Positions 1 through 8,365 of a stretch of DNA of 64,000 nt are shown here, piece by piece (position 1 is the stretch's first letter; each line of letters opens with the position of its first letter). The notes below the pieces were generated by a model, which saw only the letters and a program-made list of their open reading frames with translations, searched no databases and was not told where the DNA came from. A program made the translations under genes and the position numbers. This DNA is from Salegentibacter sp. R32 (GTDB lineage: Bacteria > Bacteroidota > Bacteroidia > Flavobacteriales > Flavobacteriaceae): positions 124,001 to 188,000 of the forward strand of contig NZ_RXOM01000060.1 in assembly GCF_008692195.1 (NCBI RefSeq), given 5' to 3'.

Positions 1-821
1 TAAAAGAATCCATCCCAATGTCTATTAACTTGGGACTTTCGGGACAACCTTTTAACGGTCCTGATATTGGAGGATTTTCAGGAGATGCCAATCCAGAACT
101 TTTCGGTCAGTGGATTGCGTTGGGAGCGTATTATCCATTTTCCAGAAACCATACTTCAACAGAAACCGTGGCACAAGAACCTTGGGCGTTTGGTGAAGAA
201 ATAGAAAAGGTTTCCAGAACGGCCATTAACAGAAGGTATAAGCTACTTCCTTATTTATATACTTTATTCCGAGAGGCTTCAGTGAATGGAATGCCGGTGA
301 TGCGTCCCATATATTTTGCAGATATAAAAGACAAAACATTAAGGGAGGAAGAACAAGCATTTCTCATTGGAAAAGACTTAATGATTATTCCGCGATGGGC
401 TAAAAATGTCCATGAACCTAAGGGGAATTGGGAAACTATTCCATTTGAAAAAGAAGACGATGGCTACCAATCTATCGTAAAATTAAGACCGGGGGGTGTG
501 GTTCCTATTTCAAAGATTGTTCAAAGTACCGAAGAATATTCAGCAGAAAAAATAACCCTTCTTGTCAATTTAGCTGAAAGAGGAAAAGCTTCAGGAAGTT
601 TGTATGACGATGAAAAAGATGGTTTTGGATATAAAAATGGTGAATTTTCACTATTTGAATTCAAAGCAAAAAGAGTTTCAAAAAATCAAATTAAAGTTAG
701 AATAAAACAAAAAGAAGGAAATAGAAAAATTAAACAACAATATAGAATCGGTTGGGTAAAAGATAATCAAATACACTACAGTGCTTGGTCATATTCTAAT
801 AACATTCACTTGATAATTTAA
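1..821 (+). CDS. GH31 family alpha-glucosidase, C-terminal part (cut by left edge)
   Basis: The reading frame is open from base 3 with no start, so the gene begins upstream of the window; about 270 codons are visible. The segment LGLSGQPFNGPDIGGFSG is the GH31 signature holding the acid/base aspartate (codon 63-65). It is followed by RRYKLLPYLYTLFREA and the usual C-terminal beta-sandwich region. The nucleophile motif must lie outside the window. Family members hydrolyse alpha-glucosidic (sometimes alpha-xylosidic) bonds. The gene is followed by a ROK kinase and two MFS sugar transporters, which fits a small alpha-glucan/maltose-type utilisation cluster. The exact substrate cannot be told from this fragment. 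Confidence 0.9.
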   Translation, partial: KESIPMSINLGLSGQPFNGPDIGGFSGDANPELFGQWIALGAYYPFSRNHTSTETVAQEPWAFGEEIEKVSRTAINRRYKLLPYLYTLFREASVNGMPVMRPIYFADIKDKTLREEEQAFLIGKDLMIIPRWAKNVHEPKGNWETIPFEKEDDGYQSIVKLRPGGVVPISKIVQSTEEYSAEKITLLVNLAERGKASGSLYDDEKDGFGYKNGEFSLFEFKAKRVSKNQIKVRIKQKEGNRKIKQQYRIGWVKDNQIHYSAWSYSNNIHLII

Positions 822-880
822 GTGAATAAATTGCCAAAAAAAGCTAAACCGATTTAGTTATATTTTTTAATATTGTACGC

Positions 881-2038
881 ATGAATATATATGCAGATAA
901 AAGAATTGTTTTGACCTTAGATGCCGGAGGAACAAATTTTGTTTTTTCAGCTTTAAAAGGAGGAGAAGAAATTGTGAAGCCAATTACACTTCCTTCTAAT
1001 TCCCATCATTTAGAAAAATGTTTAAAAACCATCATTGAAGGTTTTAAATTAATTATAAAAGAATTATTGCCTCAAAAACCTATAGCGATAAGTTTTGCTT
1101 TTCCTGGACCTGCAGATTATAAAAACGGAATTATAGGAGACCTTATTAACTTACCTTCTTTTAAAGGAGGAGTGGCACTCGGCCCAATGTTAGAAAATAT
1201 TTTCGAGCTTCCCACTTACATCAATAACGATGGCGACCTTTTTACTTATGGAGAAGCGATTGCAGGGATTTTACAAGAACTAAATGAAGATTTAAAGAAG
1301 AACAAAATTAAAAAACAATTCAATAATCTCTTCGGAATTACTTTAGGAACAGGATTTGGTGGCGGAATTGTCATTAACCAAAATATATTTGAAGGCGATA
1401 ATTCAGCAGCTGGTGAAATTTGGTTAATGCGGGATTTTAAGAATACAAAACTTTTGGTAGAAGAGAGTGTGAGTATTAGGGCCATTCAAAGAGTTTACGG
1501 GGAAATTTCAGGAGATAAACAAACATTAACTCCTCGTGAAATTTATTACATCGCTACTGGGAAGGCAAAAGGGAATCAAGCAGCAGCATTAAAAGCCTTT
1601 AGTGAAATGTCCTTAATGATTGGAGAATCTTTGGCGAATGCTATTACTTTATTAGATGGACCTATTGTAGTAGGTGGTGGAATTTCCGGTGCTTCAGAAT
1701 TAATAGTTCCCGGAGTGGTAAAACACCTAAATGGTTTTATAGAAAATTTAGAAAGTGAAAAAATACCGCGCTTGGTTTCTAAAGTCTATAATATGGATGA
1801 AAAACAATCCTATGAGTCTTTTTTAAATTGGCCAAGTAAGAAAATAAAGATACCCTTTAGCGATAAAGAAATCCGTTATAATCCTGAAAAAAGACTTGCA
1901 ATTGGTCTTTCTAGATTAGGCACAAGTAGAGCAATTTGTTTAGGAGCCTATGCTTTTGCATTGGCAAAGATGAATTCTCAACAACCAAATTCCGATTTAC
2001 CGGCTAATGAAAAAGCGGTAAAACATAATTCCCTTTAA
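881..2038 (+). CDS. ROK-family sugar kinase (glucokinase-like)
   Basis: The 385-residue protein begins with the ATP-binding motif LTLDAGGTNFVFSALKGG and has the second phosphate motif GITLGTGFGGG near residues 152-162, with AGE shortly after. These place it in the ROK (repressor/ORF/kinase) family, which phosphorylates glucose, fructose or amino sugars in the cytoplasm. No helix-turn-helix precedes the kinase, so it is an enzyme rather than a repressor. It lacks the CxCGxxGC zinc motif found in many ROK proteins and is 60-80 residues longer than typical members, with an extra C-terminal region. It lies 59 bases after the GH31 gene and 3 bases before the MFS gene, suggesting phosphorylation of the sugar released by GH31. 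Substrate is inferred from context. Confidence 0.85.
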   Translation: MNIYADKRIVLTLDAGGTNFVFSALKGGEEIVKPITLPSNSHHLEKCLKTIIEGFKLIIKELLPQKPIAISFAFPGPADYKNGIIGDLINLPSFKGGVALGPMLENIFELPTYINNDGDLFTYGEAIAGILQELNEDLKKNKIKKQFNNLFGITLGTGFGGGIVINQNIFEGDNSAAGEIWLMRDFKNTKLLVEESVSIRAIQRVYGEISGDKQTLTPREIYYIATGKAKGNQAAALKAFSEMSLMIGESLANAITLLDGPIVVGGGISGASELIVPGVVKHLNGFIENLESEKIPRLVSKVYNMDEKQSYESFLNWPSKKIKIPFSDKEIRYNPEKRLAIGLSRLGTSRAICLGAYAFALAKMNSQQPNSDLPANEKAVKHNSL

Positions 2039-2041
2039 AAA

Positions 2042-3367
2042 ATGAATCTAAAATTATTCAAAGCAGCCCTAATTGCATCTTTAGGCGGATTATTGTTCGG
2101 CTTTGATACCGCTGTAATTTCAGGAGCAGAACAATCTATTAAAGAAGTTTATGAACTGGATGGATTTTGGCACGGTTTCACCAATTCAATAGCCTTGATA
2201 GGAACCATCATCGGAGCCATGTTTTGCGGAAAACCGGCTGATAGATTTGGAAGAAGAGATACGCTCATAGTTCTTGCTTTATTCTATATGATTTCGGCCA
2301 TAGGATGTGCTTTTGCCGGTTCTTGGTTTTCCTTACTCTTTTTTAGGCTTTTAGGAGGTTTGGGGGTTGGGGCTTCCTCGGTTATTGGTCCTATGTACAT
2401 TTCAGAAATCGCTCCACCAAAATTAAGAGGAAGGTTAGTGGCGATGTTTCAGTTTAATATAGTCTTCGGAATTTTAGTGGCATTTTTTTCAAACTATCTT
2501 TTAAATTTCTATTTAGCTGAAAATGTTTGGCGATGGATGTTAGGAGTAGAAGCAATTCCAGCCTTTTTATTTTTTATGACACTTTTCTTAATCCCAAAAA
2601 GTCCAAGATGGTTAATGCTTCAAAACAGGGATGAAGAAGCAGTTAAGGTGATTGAAAGCTCTGGAATTAAAAATGTACAACAAGTTGTTTTAGAAATAAA
2701 AGAAAGTTTAAAACTAAAACGGGAGAGAAAAACCGAAAAGTTATTTTCGAAGAAATTTAGATTTCCTTTATTGTTAGCTTTTTTATTTGCCACTTTTAAT
2801 CAGTTTTCAGGGATAAATGCAATTATGTATTACGCTCCTAGAATTTTTGAAATGACCGGTTTAGCTAAAGATACAGCCTTATTACAAGTGGTAATTATTG
2901 GAGTAACCAATATGGTTTTCACCATAATCGCGATGTTTTTTATAGATAAATTCGGAAGAAAAACTTTAATGAAAGTAGGTTCTATAGGAATGATTATTTC
3001 TCTTTCATTGGCAGCGTATTCCTTTTATGAAAAGAGCTTTACGGGCTATTCTTTACTAATTTACTTGATTTGTTTTATTGCGTTTTTTGCTTTTTCTCAA
3101 GGAGCTGTAATTTGGGTTTTTCTTTCAGAAGTATTTCCGAACTCAGTACGTGCAAAAGGGCAAGCTTTCGGAAGTTTAACCCATTGGGTTTGGGCGGCCA
3201 TTTTAACTTGGACATTTCCGGTGGTGGCAGAACTTCCTCAGGGTGGGTTTTATGCCTTTGCATTTTTTGCAGTAGCGATGGTTTTTCAATTTATATTTGT
3301 ACAAAAAGTAATGCCTGAAACCAAAGGCAAATCTTTGGAAGAAATTGAAAAAACGATTTTAAAATAA
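2042..3367 (+). CDS. MFS sugar porter (sugar:H+ symporter)
   Basis: The 441-residue protein has 12 predicted membrane segments and the sugar-porter signatures: GxxxDRFGRRD after TM2, PKSPRWL in the central loop, DKFGRKT after TM8 and PETKGKSLEEIE at the C-terminus. These define the XylE/GalP/GLUT family of inner-membrane proton symporters for hexoses or pentoses. It starts 3 bases after the ROK kinase stop, so the two are almost certainly co-transcribed. Which sugar is carried cannot be deduced; a monosaccharide from the neighbouring GH31 enzyme is the obvious inference. Confidence 0.92.
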   Translation: MNLKLFKAALIASLGGLLFGFDTAVISGAEQSIKEVYELDGFWHGFTNSIALIGTIIGAMFCGKPADRFGRRDTLIVLALFYMISAIGCAFAGSWFSLLFFRLLGGLGVGASSVIGPMYISEIAPPKLRGRLVAMFQFNIVFGILVAFFSNYLLNFYLAENVWRWMLGVEAIPAFLFFMTLFLIPKSPRWLMLQNRDEEAVKVIESSGIKNVQQVVLEIKESLKLKRERKTEKLFSKKFRFPLLLAFLFATFNQFSGINAIMYYAPRIFEMTGLAKDTALLQVVIIGVTNMVFTIIAMFFIDKFGRKTLMKVGSIGMIISLSLAAYSFYEKSFTGYSLLIYLICFIAFFAFSQGAVIWVFLSEVFPNSVRAKGQAFGSLTHWVWAAILTWTFPVVAELPQGGFYAFAFFAVAMVFQFIFVQKVMPETKGKSLEEIEKTILK

Positions 3368-3449
3368 ATTTTATCTAATTATATCGATACCTCGTGTACT
3401 TTTTAAAATAAACTTCCGTTAGCCTTTTGGGATAACTAAAAAACATATC

Positions 3450-4775
3450 ATGACAAACACTACTAGCACCAAAACGTCTTACAGGACCGCTTTTATATTT
3501 TTAACGCTTCTATTTTTCTTATGGGGTTTTCTTACCGTAATTGTAGATTCCTTAATTCCTAGATTAAAAGAAGTATTTGAGCTAAGTTACTTTCAAGCCG
3601 GGATGGTACAGTTTGCTTTCTTTGGCGCTTATTTTTTCCTGTCAATTCCGGCGAGTTTTATTCTTTCGAAAATTGGCTATAAAAAAGGAATTATACTTGG
3701 TCTTTTAACCATGGCTGGTGGTTGTCTACTTTTTTATCCGGCTTCTTCGTTGAGAGTTTTTTGGATTTTCATGCTGGGTTATTTTATTTTGGCCGGCGGG
3801 ATCACCATTTTGCAGGTAGCTGCCAATCCTTATGTAACAATTCTTGGGCCTGAAAAAGGAGCTGCAAGCCGATTAAATTTATCACAAGCCTTTAATTCTC
3901 TTGGAACGTCAATCGCACCTATTATTGGAGCACTATTTATTTTGAGTGATAAGATAATGACGTCTCAACAAATTGATGGATTAAGTGAAGCTGAAAAAAC
4001 AAAATATTATGCTGCTGAAGCTTCAGCTGTTCAACTACCATTTCTAACCATTGCCGGTATTTTAATTGCAATTGCCTTGGTTTTTGTATTTGTGAATCTT
4101 CCCAAAGTAATAGGTGAAGGAGAGCAAAAAGGAAGTTACAATTCAGCTTTTAAGAATAAAAACTTGATTTTAGGAGCGATCGGAATTTTCTGTTATGTCG
4201 GGGCCGAAGTAGCTATTGGTAGTTATATGGTAAACTATTTTTTAAAATTAGAATTAGCTGAACTAATAAGAAACACTCCGGTCATGAAAACCATTGCCAA
4301 TTGGTTTTTAACCGACGATTTAAATGCAGTAGATGCCAAAGCGGTTGTAGGGATTTTCGTGACTTTCTATTGGACGGGAGCTATGGTAGGAAGGTTTATT
4401 GGAGCTTATCTAACCAATATTATGAAGCCTGCAAAAGTATTAAGTGTTTTTGCAGTGGTTGCGTTAAGCTTGTTGATAATCTCAACACAAACTGATGGTT
4501 TACTGGCGATGTGGACAATTATCGGAGTAGGGTTATTCAATTCTATTATGTTCCCAACAATTTTTAGTTTAGGTTTAGATGAATTAGGAGAAAGTAAACC
4601 TCAAGGTTCCGGAATAATGTGTACGATGATTGTAGGTGGGGCAGTCATACCGCCAATGTTTGGTTTACTCACTGATAATTTTGGTTTTAGAATAGCTTTA
4701 ATTTTAGTGATGTGCTGTTACTTCTATATTTTCTTTTTCGGTTATAAACACAAAAAGACAGAAGTTACCGTATAA
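3450..4775 (+). CDS. MFS transporter of the FucP/GluP (FHS) type
   Basis: The 441-residue, 12-TM protein has the FHS-family pattern (fucose-galactose-glucose:H+ symporter), including the TM4-5 stretch ILQVAANPYVTILGPE followed by SRLNLSQAFNSLG. It is unrelated in sequence to the MFS sugar porter just upstream, so the cluster has two independent uptake systems. A gap of 82 bases separates them, and a strong terminator follows 5 bases after its stop codon, so it ends the transcription unit. Likely substrates are glucose, galactose or fucose; none can be chosen from sequence. Confidence 0.88.
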   Translation: MTNTTSTKTSYRTAFIFLTLLFFLWGFLTVIVDSLIPRLKEVFELSYFQAGMVQFAFFGAYFFLSIPASFILSKIGYKKGIILGLLTMAGGCLLFYPASSLRVFWIFMLGYFILAGGITILQVAANPYVTILGPEKGAASRLNLSQAFNSLGTSIAPIIGALFILSDKIMTSQQIDGLSEAEKTKYYAAEASAVQLPFLTIAGILIAIALVFVFVNLPKVIGEGEQKGSYNSAFKNKNLILGAIGIFCYVGAEVAIGSYMVNYFLKLELAELIRNTPVMKTIANWFLTDDLNAVDAKAVVGIFVTFYWTGAMVGRFIGAYLTNIMKPAKVLSVFAVVALSLLIISTQTDGLLAMWTIIGVGLFNSIMFPTIFSLGLDELGESKPQGSGIMCTMIVGGAVIPPMFGLLTDNFGFRIALILVMCCYFYIFFFGYKHKKTEVTV

Positions 4776-4780
4776 AATTA

Positions 4781-4811
4781 AAACCCTTTCAATTTTTTGA
4801 AAGGGTTTTTT
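4781..4811 (+). terminator. Rho-independent terminator of the GH31-ROK-MFS cluster
   Basis: A perfect 12-bp inverted repeat (AAACCCTTTCAA / TTGAAAGGGTTT) with a TTTT loop is followed by a T run. It lies 5 bases downstream of the FHS transporter stop. Confidence 0.9.
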
Positions 4812-4841
4812 AGTTGAAGATATGTTCACTAAATTTATAAG

Positions 4842-5468
4842 ATGAAGGAAGAAAAGAATACCAACGAAAACAACGGAATATCAATCCAAATCCCGGTCAA
4901 GATAAAATTAGAAGCCCTAGAAAAAGTGCTTCAGCAGAAGTTGGTCGGATTTAAAATTCAAAAAGAGGAGGGAAGTAGTAAACAATTTGGCGAAATCTTA
5001 TCCTTAAAATTGTTTCCCGGTGAACCGGGTTACGATGTATGTATTCAACAAGAAGTTTTAATGAAAACAGTTTTGTTCAATAATAAAAAAATCAATTTTA
5101 GTTTTCAGTTAAAGTTGGGCTACGAGGAAGAAACACAAGAATTGAAAATTGAAGATTACAAAGTTGACGGCGAACATAAAACCTGGTTAGCCAATAAACT
5201 ACTAAAAATAATCATGACCATACTTTTTAAAAAGAAACTAGGAGGCAACTCCAAATTTCTAGTAACTCCAAAACTTAATGAACTATTAGACCAACTGAAC
5301 AAGAAACTTGAAAATATAATAGAAGTTAAAAAAGGCATACTCCTATTTGGAGCGATAAATAGTTTTCAGATAATTAACCTTTACTTTAAAGAAAACGGAT
5401 TAATAGCATTAGTAAGTTTGAAAGGAGAACTTGCTGCTGAGATTTCTGAAATAGAAATCCCTGATTAG
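4842..5468 (+). CDS. Hypothetical protein, possibly a half-length DUF4403-like protein
   Basis: The 208-residue soluble protein has no signal peptide or membrane segment. It opens with a charged, Asn-rich stretch, then ISIQIPVKIKLEALEKVLQQKL. The alternating beta-rich pattern with repeated ILEL-type segments recalls the N-terminal half of DUF4403 proteins (a lipid-binding-like fold common in Bacteroidota), but it is about half their length. That link is a guess from pattern, not a secure assignment. It stands between the terminator at 4781-4811 and the gene at 5514, transcribed in the same direction, so it probably begins a new unit. No function is proposed. Confidence 0.7.
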   Translation: MKEEKNTNENNGISIQIPVKIKLEALEKVLQQKLVGFKIQKEEGSSKQFGEILSLKLFPGEPGYDVCIQQEVLMKTVLFNNKKINFSFQLKLGYEEETQELKIEDYKVDGEHKTWLANKLLKIIMTILFKKKLGGNSKFLVTPKLNELLDQLNKKLENIIEVKKGILLFGAINSFQIINLYFKENGLIALVSLKGELAAEISEIEIPD

Positions 5469-5513
5469 AAAATTCTACTTATATTTAGAGGTGATTTAAT
5501 CTGAACTTTACTT

Positions 5514-6272
5514 TTGAAATACAAAATCAACATTCCCGAACCCTGTCACGAAGATTGGCAACAAATGACACCTACGCAAAAGGGAAAATTTTGTGCAAGC
5601 TGCCAGAAAGAAGTGATTGATTTCACGAAACTTTCATCTATAGAAATCACTAGAAAAACAAAAAATGCAAAACAGCTATGTGGCAGATTTACTTCAAGCC
5701 AACTTGAACAAGAATACGTTTCTACTTCTCAAAACTCACTTTCCAGATTAGGAATTGCTCTAGGTTTAGGTTCAATAATAGCGGTTGTTCAACCGAGTTT
5801 TGCACAGGAAAAACGGAAAATCCAAAAATCTGTTTTAGATTTTCAAGAAAATATAAAAGATACAGTTGATGAAAAAGTTGATATTAGTAAAATCCTAGAA
5901 AATCGAGCGGCAGTTTGTGGTTTGATGGAGCAAATATCTATAAGTGGTACGGTAACAGATCAGGATGGTTTTCCTATTCCTGGGGTTAATGTTATTAGTC
6001 AAAATTCATCTGAAAGTACGCATACCGACTTTGATGGAAATTTTAAATTTTCTATATATAAACCGTACGATGTTGATACTAATGTAGTGTTAGTTTTCTC
6101 AAGTGTAGGTATGGAAACCGAATTTTTTACGATCAATACTAAAATAAAATCTCATTCTTTAAAGATAAAGATGACAGGATATGTATTAGGCGAATTGATT
6201 GTTCGAAAACCCAACATCTTCCAGCGATTTTTAAATCTCTTCCGAAGTAAAGAAAATAAACGCCATTATTAA
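5514..6272 (+). CDS. Four-cysteine N-terminal domain, one membrane segment and CarboxypepD_reg-like domain
   Basis: The only reasonable start is TTG at 5514, which places the conserved segment INIPEPCHEDWQQMTP at the N-terminus as in relatives. Residues 1-62 have Cys11, Cys27, Cys30 and Cys56 (CxxC plus LCGRF), an arrangement that looks like a metal or Fe-S site. A hydrophobic segment follows around residues 76-96, ending in FAQ. Residues about 143-225 form a carboxypeptidase-regulatory-like beta domain (GTVTDQDGFPIPGVNV..TDFDGNFKF), as found at the start of SusC proteins. Flavobacterial genomes carry many proteins that pair this Cys domain with such a domain or with TonB, with no defined role. 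It is directly followed by the Gfo/Idh gene (stop and ATG adjacent). Confidence 0.75.
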   Translation: MKYKINIPEPCHEDWQQMTPTQKGKFCASCQKEVIDFTKLSSIEITRKTKNAKQLCGRFTSSQLEQEYVSTSQNSLSRLGIALGLGSIIAVVQPSFAQEKRKIQKSVLDFQENIKDTVDEKVDISKILENRAAVCGLMEQISISGTVTDQDGFPIPGVNVISQNSSESTHTDFDGNFKFSIYKPYDVDTNVVLVFSSVGMETEFFTINTKIKSHSLKIKMTGYVLGELIVRKPNIFQRFLNLFRSKENKRHY

Positions 6273-7244
6273 ATGCACAAAATCTCTTGGGGAATAATAG
6301 GCTGTGGCGATGTTGCTGAAGTAAAAAGCGGACCGGCATTTAAAAAATGTGAGCATTCAGAATTATTGAGTGTGATGCGCAGAAATGCAGAAAAAGCGAA
6401 AGACTTTGCAAAAAGACACCAAGTGCCTCACTGGACAACAAATGCTGAGGAGATTTTAGAAAGCCCCAAAATAAATGCGCTGTATATTGCTACGCCGCCA
6501 TCTTCCCATTTAGAATATACCTTAAAAACAATAGCGACCGGAAAGCACATTTACCTCGAAAAACCCATTACTTTAACGGTTGATGAAGCTCTACAAATAA
6601 AAACTGCTTTAAAAAATTCAACCAGTAAATTGGTCGTAGCGCATTATCGAAGAAAACTTCCCGCATTTTTAAAAGTGAAAGAATTGTTACAGGAAAATGC
6701 AATAGGGAATATTCAATTAGCAGAAATCAGAATCATTCAACCCAATAAAAATAAACTAGTTGCACAAACCGATGAAAACTGGCGGTTAACTCCCGAAATT
6801 TCGGGCGGAGGTTATTTTTACGATTTAGCTCCCCATCAATTAGATTTGATGTTGAATTACTTCGGAAAACCCAATCAAATACAAGGTTTTGCAGCCAATC
6901 AATCCAGTTTTTCAAGTGCCAATGATATCGTCAACGGGATTATGACTTTTCCGGGGAAAATTCAGTTTAATGGCATTTGGGCTTTCAACAGCAGTATTTC
7001 CAAAAGAATGGACAGTTGTAAAATTTATGGAGAAAAAGGAATCATTGAATTTTCATTCTTTGGCGATAAGGTTAAACTAACAAAACTTGATGCTGAACAA
7101 ATTTTCAATTTTGAAAAAATACCACACGTTCAACAACCTATGATTCAATCTGCTATTAATTATTATCTTAGCAAAGAAGAAAATCCATGTTCTTTAGAAA
7201 ATGGAATAGAAGTCATGAAAATCATGGAAACTTTTACAAAATAG
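6273..7244 (+). CDS. Gfo/Idh/MocA family NAD(P)-dependent oxidoreductase
   Basis: The 323-residue protein starts with a Rossmann nucleotide-binding motif (GIIGCGDVAE, residues 7-16). The family motif YLEKPITLTVDEAL follows near residue 93, and a C-terminal GFO_IDH_MocA substrate domain has GGGYFYDLAPHQLDLM. Such enzymes oxidise or reduce sugars, inositols or sugar derivatives in the cytoplasm. The start ATG touches the stop of the preceding Cys-domain gene, so the pair is co-transcribed, although no functional link is evident. It lies just upstream of the pectin locus but is separated from it by a regulated promoter, so a uronate role is not implied. Confidence 0.9.
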   Translation: MHKISWGIIGCGDVAEVKSGPAFKKCEHSELLSVMRRNAEKAKDFAKRHQVPHWTTNAEEILESPKINALYIATPPSSHLEYTLKTIATGKHIYLEKPITLTVDEALQIKTALKNSTSKLVVAHYRRKLPAFLKVKELLQENAIGNIQLAEIRIIQPNKNKLVAQTDENWRLTPEISGGGYFYDLAPHQLDLMLNYFGKPNQIQGFAANQSSFSSANDIVNGIMTFPGKIQFNGIWAFNSSISKRMDSCKIYGEKGIIEFSFFGDKVKLTKLDAEQIFNFEKIPHVQQPMIQSAINYYLSKEENPCSLENGIEVMKIMETFTK

Positions 7245-7370
7245 CGTTCATTTTAAAGATTCCGTAACGATTAGAGAATCTTAAATTTACTTAATTAATC
7301 AAATTAATAATTTTTTTACAGGCTAATATTTGTAAATAATTCATTTTTAACACAAAAAAATTGATAAAAA

Positions 7371-7401
7371 TTGAAATCATAAAAAAACATTTATATATTT
7401 G
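7371..7401 (+). promoter_or_regulatory. Promoter of the kduI-uxaA operon
   Basis: TATATTTG (7394-7401) matches the Bacteroidota -7 consensus TAnnTTTG exactly. A TTG at 7371-7373 lies 20 bases upstream as a -33 candidate. The operator palindrome begins at the next base, so repressor binding would cover the start point. The leader to kduI would be about 120 bases. Confidence 0.7.
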
Positions 7402-7415
7402 TGTAATCGATTGCA
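7402..7415 (+). promoter_or_regulatory. LacI-family operator, copy 1 (kduI operon)
   Basis: TGTAATCGATTGCA is a near-perfect palindrome centred on CG, typical of LacI-family operators. The same site in the opposite orientation (TGCAATCGATTACA) occurs before SusC and before the GH28 operon. It abuts the -7 element. The likely binding protein is the LacI regulator encoded at 18444-19499. Confidence 0.8.
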
Positions 7416-7525
7416 TTGCTTGAAAATAGGAAGATGATTTTCAGGTTAGTGCAGGATGCGGTTTCTTTTGAATTATGAGAAATTGTACGCAAAATAATTG
7501 AAGAATCAACTAAAACAATAAAATT

Positions 7526-8359
7526 ATGACAAAATCAGAATTTAGATATGCGCATCATCCCGAAGATGTGAAAAAATATACCACTGAAGAACTTCGAGAG
7601 CATTTTCTAATTCCGGAGTTGTTTGTGAAAAATCAGATTAGTTTAACCTATACGATGTACGACCGCTACATCGCCGGTGGAGCTTTTCCGGTAGATAAAG
7701 CTTTAAAGTTAGAAGCGATTGATGAGTTGAAAGCTGAAAACTTTTTAGACCGTCGTGAGTTAGGAGTGATCAATGTAGGAGGTAAAGGTAAAGTTACCGT
7801 AGATGGTGAAACTTATGAAATTGGTCATCGCGAAGCATTGTATGTAGGTCGAGGAACCAAAGAAGTTGTTTTTGAAGCGACCGATGAGCAGCCTTATTTC
7901 TATATAAATTCGGCTCCGGCACATAAATCTTACCCAACCAAAAAAGTAACCAAAGCAGAAGCTGAGGTGGTAGAGTTGGGAGATACCAAAACATCTAATA
8001 AACGTGTCATCAATAAATTATTGGTCAATAGTGTGATTGATACCTGTCAATTGCAAATGGGAATGACCGAGTTGCAAGAAGGTTGCGTTTGGAACACGAT
8101 GCCACCGCATACGCACGAACGTAGAATGGAGGTTTACTTTTATTTCGATTTAGATGAAGGACAAACCATCAGTCATTTTATGGGTCAGCCGCAAGAAACC
8201 CGTCATATTTTTATGAAAAACCATCAGGCGGTAATTTCACCCGAATGGTCAATTCACGCCGGAGCGGGAACTTCCAACTACACTTTTATTTGGGGGATGG
8301 CCGGAGAAAATTTAGATTATGGCGATATGGACAAAGTAACTCCAGACGAATTAAAATAA
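7526..8359 (+). CDS. kduI: 5-dehydro-4-deoxy-D-glucuronate isomerase KduI
   Basis: This cytoplasmic enzyme isomerises 4-deoxy-L-threo-5-hexosulose uronate (from unsaturated galacturonate) to 3-deoxy-D-glycero-2,5-hexodiulosonate. The 277 residues match the family length. Characteristic stretches are FLDRRELGVINVGG, YEIGHREALYVG, PAHKSYPTKKV, NTMPPHTHERRMEVYFYF and GQPQETRHI. The cupin metal ligands are visible as His195, His197, Glu202 and His244. It is the first gene of the uronate operon, behind an operator-controlled promoter, and is followed 6 bases later by kduD, the next enzyme of the pathway. Confidence 0.98.
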   Translation: MTKSEFRYAHHPEDVKKYTTEELREHFLIPELFVKNQISLTYTMYDRYIAGGAFPVDKALKLEAIDELKAENFLDRRELGVINVGGKGKVTVDGETYEIGHREALYVGRGTKEVVFEATDEQPYFYINSAPAHKSYPTKKVTKAEAEVVELGDTKTSNKRVINKLLVNSVIDTCQLQMGMTELQEGCVWNTMPPHTHERRMEVYFYFDLDEGQTISHFMGQPQETRHIFMKNHQAVISPEWSIHAGAGTSNYTFIWGMAGENLDYGDMDKVTPDELK

Positions 8360-8365
8360 GAGCAA

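Noticed and set aside
7256-7282. AAGATTC/GAATCTT hairpin after the Gfo/Idh gene
   Set aside because: Seven pairs with a 13-base loop and only a broken T tract; possible terminator but not supported enough.
7434-7478. Fourteen-codon upstream reading frame in the kduI leader
   Set aside because: Starts with ATG and ends in TGA but shows no regulatory peptide features such as repeated codons, and short frames are expected by chance in a 120-base leader.
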